Source: Desulfatibacillum alkenivorans DSM 16219
GTDB taxonomy: Bacteria > Desulfobacterota > Desulfobacteria > Desulfobacterales > Desulfatibacillaceae
DNA length: 64,000 bases
Assembly: GCF_900142135.1 (NCBI RefSeq)
Contig: NZ_FQZU01000003.1
Coordinates: forward strand, 1-64,000
Reading direction: 5' to 3'
Every line of letters starts with the position of its first letter. Positions within the stretch are counted from its first letter, which is position 1. This document shows positions 36,037-46,200 of this stretch, piece after piece. The notes beneath the pieces were generated by a model that saw nothing but the letters and a program-made list of their open reading frames with translations, was not told where the DNA came from and searched no databases. Both the position numbers and the translations under genes were made by a program.

Positions 36037-38445
36037 ATGGTAAAAAAAATGGGTATTAGGTCTAAAATATTGCTGATGTTCACTTTGGTGATGCTTGCCA
36101 CCGGCGTCGTGCTGTGCTCGGTCATCATTTACGAGCTGAAGTCCACCGCCAAAGCAGCCGCCCAAACAACCCGCATGGAAGAGATGACCAAGGCGGAAAA
36201 CCGCTTAAAGGACTATGTGGACATCGCCTATGCCAGCGTGGAATCCAGCTACAAAAACGCTCAGGACCCGGCCCACTTGGAAAAAATCTACGGCCATCGC
36301 CTGCGAAACATCATCGAAATGGTCCAGAGCATTGTGGACGAGCACCTGGCCCTTATCGCGGCCGGCGAAATGAGCGAGATGGAGGCCAAGTCCCGTGTGG
36401 AAGCCCTGGTAAGAGCCTATCGGTACGATGATGGCACGGGCTATATCTGGATCAATGACACCACTTTGCCTATTCCAAAAATGATCATGCATCCCACGTC
36501 CCCCCAGTTGAACGGGACGATTCTGGACAATCCGCAATACAACTGCGCCATGGGGGTGGGAAAAAACCTGTTCGCCGCCGCCGTGGAAGTCGCCAAGAAG
36601 AGCGGCGAGGGTTTTGTGGATTACAAATGGCCCAAACCCCTTAAAACAGGCCTCACCGAGGAGCGCCCCAAGCTGTCGTACGTCAAGCTGATTCCCCAGT
36701 GGAACTGGGTCTTGGGCACGGGCATTTACGTGGATGACGCCTTGGAAGAGGCGAAGGATTCAATCATTGAGGAGGTCAGGAAACTTCGTTATGAAAACGG
36801 CGCCGGCTACTTCTGGATCAACGATACCACCCGCCCCTTGCCCCGCATGATCATGCATCCCTTGTCTCCCCAACTGGAAGGCAAGATCATGGACGATCCG
36901 GCGTACAACTGCACCAAGGGGACAAACCAGAACTTCATGCAAGCCGGCGTGGACGTCTGTTTGAAAGACGGCGAGGGCTTTGTGGAATACATTTGGCCCA
37001 AAACCTTGGAGGACGGAACCACCAAAAAAGAGCCTAAGCTCTCCTTTGTCAAACTGCATCCGGAGACGGGCTGGATCGTGGGCACGGGCTTTTTCATCGA
37101 CTCCATCGAAGCCGCGGTTGCGGCGAAAATCGAAGAAACCAACAAGGACATATCCACCCTCATTTGGTTCCTGGTTGTGGTAATCGCCGTCAGCTTGGCA
37201 ATTTCCATGCTGCTCATCGGCTTTTTCATGACCAAGTCCATCATCAATCCGATTATCGCGGCGAAAGAGCTGGCCATACATGTATCCAACGGCAGGCTTG
37301 ACAAGCAGAAGGAGGTTACCCGGGGGGACGAGATCGGAGCCCTGGAAAGCGCCATGGTGACCATGGTTCGCAGGCTGAAAAAGAAGGAGGGGCTTGCCCA
37401 GTCCATCGCCGCCGGCGATTTGAGGGCGGAATTGAAGCTGGAGTCCCAGGAGGACGCTTTGGGCCTTGCCCTGGTAGCCATGACGGAAAACCTGAACGAT
37501 GTCATCGGCGACTTGTTTGGATCCGCCAACCAGGTGGACGAAAGCGCCACCCAGGTTTCGGGCGCCAGCCAGTCCCTGGCCCAGGGCGCCACGGAGCAGG
37601 CTTCCTCCATCGAGGAAATCAGCGCCTCTTTAACTGAAATCGCTGCTCAGACCAAAACCAACGCCGACAATGCAGCCCAGGCCAATCAACTGGCCGAAGC
37701 CGCCAGGCAGGCCGGTACGCAGGGCGGGCAGCAGATGGACGAAATGGTTGACGCCATGAGCGCCATTACCGCGTCCTCGGATCAGATCGCCAAGATCATC
37801 AAAACCATTGATGATATCGCATTCCAGACCAACCTCCTGGCTTTGAACGCAGCCGTGGAAGCGGCCCGGGCGGGCAAGCACGGCAAAGGCTTCGCCGTGG
37901 TGGCTCAGGAAGTGCGCTCCCTGGCGGCCAGAAGCGCCAAAGCCGCCCAGGAGACTGCGGAGCTGATTGAAGGCTCGGGCCAAAGGGTGGCTGCGGGCAG
38001 CGATATTGCGCAAAAAACGGCCGAAGCCCTTTCCGGCATCAACGAAACCGTAACCAAGGTGGCGGACCTTGTGGGCGAGATCGCCGCCGCCTCCAACGAG
38101 CAGGCCCAGGGGATTTCCCAGATCAATGTGGGCCTCTCCCAGATAGACGACGCCACCCAGCAGAATACGGCCAACGCCGAAGAGACTTCGGCGGCCTCCG
38201 AAGCGCTTTCCGCTCAGGCGACTGAAATGCGGTCGCTGCTTGCGCGGTTTAAGCTCAAGGGCGTGCAAAGCTCCTCCAGCCGCCAGTCCTTCCGGCAGGC
38301 GCTCCCCGAGGCTCATGAGGCGCCCAAGCCGAACAAGGCGTCTGCGCCGGCCGGCGGAGGCTGGGGCGGCGGAGGCTCTAAAGGCGCGGTGGTCAGGCCT
38401 GAAGAAGTCATCGCCCTGGATGACAGCGACTTTGGCAAGTATTAA
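36037..38445 (+). CDS. Methyl-accepting chemotaxis protein with duplicated sCache sensor
   Basis: An 802-residue chemoreceptor. The periplasmic part (about 30-370) contains two consecutive copies of a single-Cache (sCache_2) module; the repeated core is [18 protein letters not shown] near residue 136 and [18 protein letters not shown] near 259, each followed by GEGFVDY or GEGFVEY. Helix 2 (about 372-398), HAMP and a signalling domain very close to that of the preceding MCP follow. The tail is Gly/Ala-rich and ends DFGKY. ATG 36037 follows GAGGAGAG. sCache_2 domains often bind short carboxylates, so organic acids are the likely ligands. Confidence 0.92.
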   Translation: MVKKMGIRSKILLMFTLVMLATGVVLCSVIIYELKSTAKAAAQTTRMEEMTKAENRLKDYVDIAYASVESSYKNAQDPAHLEKIYGHRLRNIIEMVQSIVDEHLALIAAGEMSEMEAKSRVEALVRAYRYDDGTGYIWINDTTLPIPKMIMHPTSPQLNGTILDNPQYNCAMGVGKNLFAAAVEVAKKSGEGFVDYKWPKPLKTGLTEERPKLSYVKLIPQWNWVLGTGIYVDDALEEAKDSIIEEVRKLRYENGAGYFWINDTTRPLPRMIMHPLSPQLEGKIMDDPAYNCTKGTNQNFMQAGVDVCLKDGEGFVEYIWPKTLEDGTTKKEPKLSFVKLHPETGWIVGTGFFIDSIEAAVAAKIEETNKDISTLIWFLVVVIAVSLAISMLLIGFFMTKSIINPIIAAKELAIHVSNGRLDKQKEVTRGDEIGALESAMVTMVRRLKKKEGLAQSIAAGDLRAELKLESQEDALGLALVAMTENLNDVIGDLFGSANQVDESATQVSGASQSLAQGATEQASSIEEISASLTEIAAQTKTNADNAAQANQLAEAARQAGTQGGQQMDEMVDAMSAITASSDQIAKIIKTIDDIAFQTNLLALNAAVEAARAGKHGKGFAVVAQEVRSLAARSAKAAQETAELIEGSGQRVAAGSDIAQKTAEALSGINETVTKVADLVGEIAAASNEQAQGISQINVGLSQIDDATQQNTANAEETSAASEALSAQATEMRSLLARFKLKGVQSSSSRQSFRQALPEAHEAPKPNKASAPAGGGWGGGGSKGAVVRPEEVIALDDSDFGKY

Positions 38446-38514
38446 GCCCTTGCTGCTGTTGAAAATGTAAAACACACGTGCAGTCTGAAGCCATAGGTGG
38501 GAGCGCTTGTTGTG

Positions 38515-39399
38515 ATGGAGCAAACCATAAATGACGCCGGCATGCCGGAGGACCGTTCGCCGACGAGTATGATGCGTTTGACTGACAAAGAGTTCGAGTC
38601 CATCCGGAAGATGGTTTACGACCGGTTTGGAATCAATCTCACGCCAGCCAAAAGGTCCCTGGTAGTCGGCAGACTGCAAAAGATTCTCCGCTCCAGGAGC
38701 ATTCCCACGTTTTCAGCTTATTACGACATGCTGCAAAAAGACGGAAGCGGCCAACTCCTGTCTGAGTTCGTGAACAGGATCAGCACCAATTATACGTATT
38801 TTGAGAGGGAAAAAGATCATTTTGAATTCTTCAGCAAAACCGCCCTCCCGGAAGCGGATAGACGCCATAAAGCCAAAAAGGAGCTGGACCTTAGGATTTG
38901 GTGCGCCGGCTGTTCCACGGGCGAAGAAGCCTACACCCTGGTCATTCGCATGTTGGATTTCTTCGGGAGTGAATACTCCCGGTGGAATGCAGGTCTTTTA
39001 GCCACGGACATTTCGGCGGACGCCCTGTCCGTGGCCGCCTCAGGGCTTTACTCCGACGAAAGAGTCGCTCAATTGCCGACCGCCATAAGAAACAAGTACT
39101 TTAGCCGCAGGCCTGACGGACAATGGTCGGTGGTCGACAAAGTAAAGAAGGAAATCGTTTTCAGGCGCTTTAATCTGATGAACTCCCAATTTCCTTTCAG
39201 GAAGCCGTTTGACGTAATTTTTTGCCGAAACGTGATGATTTATTTTGATTCTCCAACGCGCAAGGCCCTGGTGAGCCGATTTTGCGACTGCTTGACGCCT
39301 GGGGGATATCTGTTCATAGGACACTCGGAATCCCTGGGCAGGGATTTGCGGAGGCTGGAGTACGTGATGCCGGCAGTTTACCGCAGAAAAGAGGGATGA
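38515..39399 (+). CDS. cheR: Chemoreceptor methyltransferase CheR
   Basis: A 294-residue CheR. The N-terminal helical domain (about 20-75) precedes FVNRISTNYTYFERE, then the SAM-binding core with IWCAGCSTGEEAYTL, ATDISADALSVA and DVIFCRNVMIYFD. It methylates glutamates of the MCPs. The ATG at 38515 is preferred; GTG 38497 or 38512 are possible, as the GGTGGGAG ribosome site fits 38512-38515 best. The stop overlaps cheB (ATGA). Confidence 0.93.
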   Translation: MEQTINDAGMPEDRSPTSMMRLTDKEFESIRKMVYDRFGINLTPAKRSLVVGRLQKILRSRSIPTFSAYYDMLQKDGSGQLLSEFVNRISTNYTYFEREKDHFEFFSKTALPEADRRHKAKKELDLRIWCAGCSTGEEAYTLVIRMLDFFGSEYSRWNAGLLATDISADALSVAASGLYSDERVAQLPTAIRNKYFSRRPDGQWSVVDKVKKEIVFRRFNLMNSQFPFRKPFDVIFCRNVMIYFDSPTRKALVSRFCDCLTPGGYLFIGHSESLGRDLRRLEYVMPAVYRRKEG

Positions 39400-40460
39400 T
39401 GCCTACTAGACCGATTAGACTGCTAATAGTGGATGACTCAGCTCTGGTCCGCGAGATCCTATCCACGGGTCTTGCCAAAGACCCGGGCATCCAGGTGGTA
39501 GGAACCGCTTCCAACCCCTATGAGGCCAGGGATAAAATCGTTCAGCTTCGGCCTGATGTGTTGACGCTGGATGTGGAAATGCCGCGCATGGACGGAGTGG
39601 AATTCCTGCGCAAGCTCATGCCTCAGTTTCCCATCCCGGTTGTGATGGTCAGTTCCTTGACGGAAAGCGGCAAGAAGATCACCTTCGATGCTCTGGAGGC
39701 GGGCGCCCTGGATTTTGTTTCCAAGCCGCGCTCCAACGTCGCCGCGGGTCTGAGCTCCATGCTTATGGAATTGTCCACCAAGGTAAAGCTGGCCTCTACC
39801 GTGGATGTTTCCCATTGGAAGGGAAAAAGGGTGGAAAGAGGCGCCCGGGGACCCATTCAAAGCTCGGCCCTGGAGGAATCCACGGACAAGGTCGTGGCCA
39901 TTGGGGCCTCCACGGGCGGGACCGAAGCCATTAAGGAGGTCATCACCCGTTTTCCCGTCACCATGCCCGGAGTGATTATTGTTCAGCACATGCCCGCGGG
40001 TTTTACAAAAATGTTTGCAGACAGGCTAAACTCCCTGAGTCCCATGATGGTCAAGGAAGCGGAGAACGGAGACCGGATTATGGCGGGGAGGGTGCTGGTC
40101 GCCCCGGGCGGCAAGCAGATGCGCGTCGTTCGCAGGGGCGGCATATACCAGGTGGAGGTTAAACCGGGCGAGCCGGTCATGGGCCATTGCCCATCGGTGG
40201 AGGTGATGATGCAGTCCGTGGCCAAGGAAGTGGGCAAAAACGCCGTGGGCGTCATGCTGACCGGCATGGGCTCGGATGGATGCACAGGCATGAAGGCTAT
40301 GGCGGACGCCGGCGCTCTGTGCGTGGCCCAGGACGAGGCGACTTCCGTAGTTTTTGGCATGCCAAAAGAAGCCTATGCGCGCGGCGGCGCAAAGAAATTG
40401 GTTCCTTTGGGGGATATGGCTCAGACTGTAATCAATATGGTGAACAGGTTGGCGGCATGA
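39396..40460 (+). CDS. cheB: Chemoreceptor methylesterase CheB
   Basis: A 354-residue CheB with a receiver (residues 1-125; phospho-Asp in LTLDVEMPRMDG) and a methylesterase/deamidase domain (about 160-350). The catalytic Ser is in GASTGGTEA, the His in VQHMPAGFT and the Asp in MLTGMGSDG. It removes methyl groups from MCPs when phosphorylated by CheA. ATG 39396 overlaps the cheR stop by four bases, and the stop overlaps cheD by four bases. Confidence 0.94.
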   Translation: MMPTRPIRLLIVDDSALVREILSTGLAKDPGIQVVGTASNPYEARDKIVQLRPDVLTLDVEMPRMDGVEFLRKLMPQFPIPVVMVSSLTESGKKITFDALEAGALDFVSKPRSNVAAGLSSMLMELSTKVKLASTVDVSHWKGKRVERGARGPIQSSALEESTDKVVAIGASTGGTEAIKEVITRFPVTMPGVIIVQHMPAGFTKMFADRLNSLSPMMVKEAENGDRIMAGRVLVAPGGKQMRVVRRGGIYQVEVKPGEPVMGHCPSVEVMMQSVAKEVGKNAVGVMLTGMGSDGCTGMKAMADAGALCVAQDEATSVVFGMPKEAYARGGAKKLVPLGDMAQTVINMVNRLAA

Positions 40461-40945
40461 AAAAAATATTCCTAGGACTAGGCGACATGGGCGCAACCAG
40501 GACCCCGGGGCAGGAATTAAGAACCCTGGCCCTGGGGTCATGCGTCGCCCTGATCATGATGGACCCGAAAGCAAGGTGCATTGCTATGGTTCACGTGGTC
40601 CTGCCCGAAAGCTCCATAGATCCTGCTAGGAGTCAAAAAAAGCCGGGCCATTTTGCAGACACGGCGGTGCCGGCTCTTTTAGGGGAAATGAAGAAGTTAG
40701 GTTCGGACAACGTGGGCAAAGGGATGATTATTAAACTGGTCGGAGGCGCCAACGTTATGGATCCGAACAACACTTTCAATATAGGCAAACGAAACGCTTT
40801 GGCCATTAAAAAGGCGTTGTGGAAATTCGGCATGGGGCCCAGGGCGGAAGACATTGGCGGTCGAATCAGCCGCAGCGTTTCCGTGGATGTCGACACCGGA
40901 AAAGTGAAAATAACCTCCCCTGGCAGGGACGGTTGGGAATTATAA
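40457..40945 (+). CDS. cheD: Chemoreceptor glutamine deamidase CheD
   Basis: A 162-residue CheD. Catalytic Cys29 in LALGSCVAL and His46 in CIAMVHVVLP fit the Cys-His-Thr triad, and the LVGGANVMDPN and IGKRNA motifs are typical. It deamidates MCP glutamines and, in systems with CheC, helps its phosphatase activity; a CheX-like protein is encoded further down the operon. The start overlaps cheB by ATGA. Confidence 0.93.
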   Translation: MKKIFLGLGDMGATRTPGQELRTLALGSCVALIMMDPKARCIAMVHVVLPESSIDPARSQKKPGHFADTAVPALLGEMKKLGSDNVGKGMIIKLVGGANVMDPNNTFNIGKRNALAIKKALWKFGMGPRAEDIGGRISRSVSVDVDTGKVKITSPGRDGWEL

Positions 40946-40962
40946 TCTGGAGGAAATTTGTC

Positions 40963-41331
40963 ATGGCGAAAATCCTGATAGCTGAAGATGACTTGATCAC
41001 CAGGAAAGTGTTGTACAAAATTGTGGAAGGCATGGGCCATTCCGTCATTATGAGCCCCAATGGTCGCCATGCCTGGGAAACTCTGGAAACCAACCCGGAC
41101 ATTTCCATGTTGATCACGGATGTCATGATGCCCGAAATGGACGGCCGGGATTTGATCGAATTGGTCCGGGCCCGGGAGGAGTTTCAGAACTTGCCGATCA
41201 TCATCATTTCAGCCGTTGTCGGCCCCAAGGCCGTGGCCAATTTGTTGAAGATGGGCGCCACATTGTTCTTGTCGAAGCCTTTGAAGGTGGATGAGACGAG
41301 AAAGTACATCGAAAGATGGGTGGAAGTATAA
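40963..41331 (+). CDS. cheY: CheY-like single-domain response regulator
   Basis: A 122-residue stand-alone receiver. The acidic pair is in ILIAEDDLITRK, the phospho-Asp in MLITDVMMPEMDG, and the Lys in LFLSKPLKV. It is likely phosphorylated by CheA and acts on the motor or another target. GGAGG precedes the ATG. There is a second receiver gene (42214) in the same operon, so the two may share output and phosphate-sink duties. Confidence 0.9.
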   Translation: MAKILIAEDDLITRKVLYKIVEGMGHSVIMSPNGRHAWETLETNPDISMLITDVMMPEMDGRDLIELVRAREEFQNLPIIIISAVVGPKAVANLLKMGATLFLSKPLKVDETRKYIERWVEV

Positions 41332-41344
41332 ACGGAGACAAAAC

Positions 41345-42217
41345 ATGGCTATTCCGCCTGATATCAAAGACAGCATCGCCAAGGTCAAGCCTTTATCCCA
41401 AAGCGCGGTGAGGCTGATGTCCATTATGGCGGACCCGGACCATACCGTCGCGCAAATTGCGGCCGTAGTGGAGAGCGACCCTATTCTCACAGGCAACGTC
41501 CTGCGGGTGGTAAACAGCCCTGCTTTCGGCCTCAGGGCCAAAATCAGCACGGTGGCCAGGGCGGTTTCCTACACCGGAGGAAACATGGTGGTCGGATTGG
41601 CCCTGCACTTGTGCGCCAGCGGCATTTTTAACAACCCGCTGGACGGATACGAAAGCCAGCGGGGCTCCTTGTGGAGGCATTGCCTGTTCACGGCCATTGC
41701 ATCCAGGGAGATCGCCAGGTTTTCCGGCGGAAAGGCCGACCCCGAAGTCGCCTATACGGCCGGACTGCTTCACGACATCGGCAAAGCCGTCATGTCGGCC
41801 CCGTTGGGCGATTCGGCGAGAAAGATCGTCGCCATCGCCGATAAAGGAGAAATGCGGGATTTTGTGGCGGGAGAAGCCAAAGCCGTGGGCACGGACCACC
41901 CGGAGGTGGGAGAGGCCATCGCCATGCACTGGAGCCTGCCCGGTCCCTTAAGGGAGGTTATCCGGCATCATCATGCCCCGTCCAAAGCCAAAGAGGAATA
42001 TCGCACACTGGTTTATGCGGTTCACCTGGGCGATTTCATCGCCATGATGAGCGGCACGGGCACCGGCGCTGACACCATGCTTTATCTTTTGGACCATGAC
42101 TATAGAAATTTCATAGATGTTTCCGCGGCGGAGTTGGAAAAGGTGATTCTGGACGCCGGCCAGGAATACCAGCAGGTGGTGGAGTCTATGTTTGGAAGTG
42201 AGGAGGAAATGCAATGA
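41345..42217 (+). CDS. HDOD-domain protein
   Basis: A 290-residue HDOD protein. The domain (about 10-210) has the LMSIMADPDHTVAQIAAVVESDP opening, LLRVVNS-like NVLRVVNSPAFG, and HDIGKAVM in place of a full HD phosphohydrolase metal site. HDOD proteins usually serve as signalling scaffolds in chemotaxis, motility and c-di-GMP circuits, not as enzymes. ATG 41345 is 13 bases after the receiver gene; the stop overlaps the next receiver gene by ATGA, pointing to a functional HDOD-receiver pair. Confidence 0.87.
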   Translation: MAIPPDIKDSIAKVKPLSQSAVRLMSIMADPDHTVAQIAAVVESDPILTGNVLRVVNSPAFGLRAKISTVARAVSYTGGNMVVGLALHLCASGIFNNPLDGYESQRGSLWRHCLFTAIASREIARFSGGKADPEVAYTAGLLHDIGKAVMSAPLGDSARKIVAIADKGEMRDFVAGEAKAVGTDHPEVGEAIAMHWSLPGPLREVIRHHHAPSKAKEEYRTLVYAVHLGDFIAMMSGTGTGADTMLYLLDHDYRNFIDVSAAELEKVILDAGQEYQQVVESMFGSEEEMQ

Positions 42218-42582
42218 AAAAAGTAATCGTGGCCGATGATTCCGGCACAGCCCGTATGTTCATTATACGGTGCCTGCAAATAGCAGGGTTTGACGGCGCA
42301 CAGTTTATGGAAGCGAAAAACGGCGCAGAAGCGCTCACGCTTCTGGAGCAAGGGCCGGCGGACCTGCTGGTCACGGACTTGTTCATGCCGGAGGTCAGCG
42401 GGGAGGAGCTTTTGCTCCAGGTCAGGGCCCAGGACAAGTTCAAGGCCATGCCGATTTTGGTTATCACGAGCGCCAAAAACCCCGCAAAAGAACAGGAGCT
42501 TATGCAAGGCGGAGCTTATGCCGTCATTTCCAAGCCAATCAGCCCTTCCATTATGGTTCCTATTTTAGAAGCTCTTTCTTAA
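42214..42582 (+). CDS. CheY-like single-domain response regulator (second)
   Basis: A 122-residue receiver with VIVADDSGTARM (acidic pair), LLVTDLFMPEVSGEE (phospho-Asp) and the Lys of AVISKPISP. MPEVSG instead of the usual MPxMDG is a small departure. It overlaps the HDOD gene by four bases and precedes the CheX-like phosphatase gene by 15. Confidence 0.89.
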   Translation: MKKVIVADDSGTARMFIIRCLQIAGFDGAQFMEAKNGAEALTLLEQGPADLLVTDLFMPEVSGEELLLQVRAQDKFKAMPILVITSAKNPAKEQELMQGGAYAVISKPISPSIMVPILEALS

Positions 42583-42597
42583 AAGGCAGGAGGAAAA

Positions 42598-43191
42598 ATG
42601 ACCTCGTCAGAAAATGTGACCAAAGCCGTTTTTAGAGCTATGAGCGACACCTTTGAAGGCATGGCCTTCATGCAGATCTCCCGTCTTGAAGATGAGTCGC
42701 CGGACACCACTGCAGATGATATGATTTGGTCGCGGGTGGATGTAAAAGCTCCTGCACCGGGCTTTATGGCCATCGCCTACACCAGGGAAGTGGGAGTCCG
42801 CATCGTGGAATCCTTATACGGAATGCTGGATGAACCCTGTAGTCAGGAAATGCTCCAGGATTCTCTCAATGAAATCGTAAACACGGTGATCGGCCGGTGC
42901 ATGAGCCTGCTGGTTCCCGCGGGGCAAACCTTTGAACTGGGGCTTCCCAAAACCGGCGAAGGCTGGCCTGACTTTGAAGGTGCGGAGATACACGGATTTT
43001 CCACCATGGACGGGGGGCAGCTTCTGGCCTTTACCGACCTGGGGGATTTGGATTTGCTGGACGGTCCCTTGGAAGTGGAGGGGTTCGGCGGCAAATCTTC
43101 GGACGGCGACGAGTGGGGCGACTCCGGCGACTCGGATGACGCCTGGGGGGCCTCCGGCTCCCAGGACTCTTCTGATGACGGATGGGGATAG
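42598..43191 (+). CDS. CheX-like CheY-P phosphatase with acidic tail
   Basis: A 197-residue protein. Residues about 10-155 resemble the CheC/CheX/FliY fold: the catalytic pair E92-x-x-N95 is in LNEIVNTVIGRC, followed by the FELGLPKTGEG strand as in CheX. It would dephosphorylate one of the two receivers encoded just upstream. The last 40 residues are a low-complexity acidic tail of Asp, Ser, Gly and Trp (DDAWG, DDGWG), which may serve as a docking peptide. AGGAGGAAAA precedes the ATG. It is the last gene of the operon and converges on the hybrid kinase genes. Confidence 0.75.
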   Translation: MTSSENVTKAVFRAMSDTFEGMAFMQISRLEDESPDTTADDMIWSRVDVKAPAPGFMAIAYTREVGVRIVESLYGMLDEPCSQEMLQDSLNEIVNTVIGRCMSLLVPAGQTFELGLPKTGEGWPDFEGAEIHGFSTMDGGQLLAFTDLGDLDLLDGPLEVEGFGGKSSDGDEWGDSGDSDDAWGASGSQDSSDDGWG

Positions 43192-43203
43192 GGGCCTCTT
43201 TCC

Positions 43204-46200
43204 CTATTCCAAAATTCCTGTTTTCCTCACCGCTTCGCCAAATAGCCTCCCTTCCTTTTCCAACTGCTCACATATTGCCAGGCTTTTATTCAAGTCCGAA
43301 TCCATAGCCGCCGTTTCAAGATCCTTGGCGGCGGCCTGGATGGCGCAGGCGCCCACGCTGGCCGAGGAGCCTGCCAGGGTGTGGGCTTTTAGTCCCGCCA
43401 AGACCAGGTTCCGTTCTTCCAGGGCTATGTGCAAGGTTCTAATCTGATTGGGAAGTTCCTGCAAAAATGCACCCAGCACGTCTTTAACCAGCGCACTGTC
43501 TTCCAACAGGCGAGAAAAAAGGCCTTCCATGTCAAAAACATCTGTTCCCGCCTTAACGGGCGCCTCTTCCTCCGGCATCGGCGCAGGCTCCGAAGGCGGG
43601 GGAGCAGGCTCCGAAGGCGGATTGGAGTTGTCCAGCCATTTTTCCACAACCTGATTCAACGCCGCAGGCTCCACCGGTTTGGAAATATAATCGTCCATGC
43701 CGCATGCAATGCACTTTTCCCGGTCTCCGGCCATGGCGTGGGCGGTCATGGCTATGATGGGAATGCCTTTGTTTAACACCCGGGAATCAGTGCTGCGAAT
43801 TCGTTTAGTAGCCTCATATCCATCCAATTCGGGCATTTGGCAATCCATCAGCACCAGGTCGTAGGGTTGCATCTCCAGCGCCGAAATCGCTTCCAAGCCG
43901 TTGGATACTGCATCCGCTTTGAAACCCAGGTTATCAAGGATGCTCAGGGCGACTTTTCGGTTTACCAGGTTGTCTTCCACCAGCAGCAAGCGATAGCGGC
44001 GCTTCTTCGCCTCTGCAATGGCGTGGCGCGTTATAATGGGCTTGCGCTCTTTGGGGCGGGGAGGGGTATGGGCGCCCAGAACGGTTTGCAGGCAGTCGAA
44101 CAGGACGGACTGCTTAATGGGCTTTGTCAGGTAGGCGGAGAATCCGATTTCCGACAAACGGGCGGCGTCTCCCCTGTTGGCTATGGAGGTCATCATGAGC
44201 AGGGAGCTGTCAGCCAGGTCCGGATCGTTTTTGATCAGCCGGCCCAACTCCTCTCCATCCATCAGCGGCATTTGCATGTCGGTGATGATGAGCGAGTACG
44301 GCTCCTTTTCTTCCAGAGCCGCTTTCTTAATTTTAATCAGGGCGCTCCGGGCGTCCGGGGCTTCTTCGTGCCGGCAACCCCAGGTTTCCAAAAGGACGCT
44401 CAATAATCTGCGGTTGGTGGCGTTGTCGTCAACTATCAGGATTTTACGGCCTTGGATGCTCGCGGTTGCAAGAGGCTCCCGGCTTTGCGTCTGCCTTGGA
44501 AAAGGAAGCGAAAACCAGAACGTGGCGCCTTCTCCTGGACGGCTGCTAACCCCTATTTCCCCGTTCATCAACTGCACGAGCCTTTTGCAGATGGAAAGTC
44601 CCAAGCCCGTTCCGCCGTATTCCCGGGTGGTGGACGCATCCATCTGGGTGAAGGGGGCGAAAAGGTCGTTCTGCTTATCCTCGGGAATGCCGATTCCCGT
44701 GTCCGTTATCGTAAAACGCAGGTACGCCTTATCCTCTTTGATTTCTTCTCCGACAACCCTGACGACGACTTCGCCCTCCCGCGTGAATTTGATGGCGTTA
44801 TTGCATATATTGATGATCAACTGGCGCAGGCGGCCGGGATCGCCCACCAGAAGGGAGGGTACATCCGGGTCCACCATGCAGACGAATTCCAGGTTTTTGG
44901 CCTGGGCTTTCATAGCCAGCAGATCGCTCACGTCTTCCAGAGTAAAACGAAGATCAAAGCCAATGGACTCCAGTTCCAGTTTGTCTGCTTCGATCTTTGA
45001 AAAATCCAGAATGTCATTTATTACAGTCAGCAGGTTGGCTGCGCTGGATTGGATGGTTTCGGCGAATTCACGCTGCCTTTCATCCAGGTCCGTATCCAGC
45101 AAAAGCCCTGTCATGCCAATGACTCCGTTCATGGGAGTGCGGATTTCGTGGCTCATGTTGGCCACAAACTGGCTTTTGGCGATATTGGCGGTCTCGGCGT
45201 CCTTTTTGGCTTTTTTTAGCGCCTCTTCCGCCTTTTTTCGGTCCGTGATATCCCGCGAGATGACCACAGTCCCGAGAAAATGCCCGTCTTTATCCCAAAA
45301 CATGGAGGCGCTTGCCTGAATTTCCAGGAGCCGGCCGTCCTTAGTGTATCGTTGGGTTTCTTCCAGGACGGACTCGCCTTTTCGCATGCGGGCTATCAAC
45401 TCGTCGGTTTTGGGCCTTTCGTCGCTGGGGACGAAATCCAAAGGCTTGCCCAGCACCTCTTCCGCAGTCCAGCCGAACAGCTGCTCAAAGGCCGGATTGA
45501 GGTAAAGGAGATTGCCTTCCCGGTCATAGACCGTGACAGCGTCCGGGGTGGCCTCCAACAAAGCCCGGTTGCGTTCTTCGCTGGCGACCAGCGCGGCCTC
45601 CGCGGCTTTTCTTTCCGAAATGTCTTTGGCTACAGCCACCACGCCTGTCGGGTCTTCCCCCTCCCCGCGTATCAGCGAGATGCTCATCCAACAGGGAAAT
45701 TCGGTTCCGTCTTTCCGAACGTGCCCCATCTCTCCATAGTTGCTTCCCTTGGCGGACACGAGCTCCAGGAACGGGGCCACCTCATTTTCATATTGAGCGG
45801 CGGAATGAAAAATCCGCGCATGGGCGCCTTCCACCTCTTTTGGGGTGAGCCCGTGCATGGACGCCCACGCGGGGTTGGCGAATTTTATTCGCCTGTCCGG
45901 TCCGGCGACCGCAATGCCGTCTACGGAATGGTCTATGGCGGTTTTCAAGTACTGGAGGGTGTCGTTGGCTTCCTTGAGTTTTTTCCGTTCCTGGTTCAGT
46001 CCGTCCTGGATTTCCTCCCTGATGGCCTCGTATCGATTGGCCGTAATAAGCGAAAACAGAAAGACTATCAGGAACCTTGTTTTTATCGCAAGAGGATACG
46101 GGAATGCGCCGGTAAACTCCGCGGGCGGAATTATTATGGCTGCGGCGAGACAATAAACGCCCAAGGAGAACCACAGGCCCTCCTTTTTTCCTAATATAAA

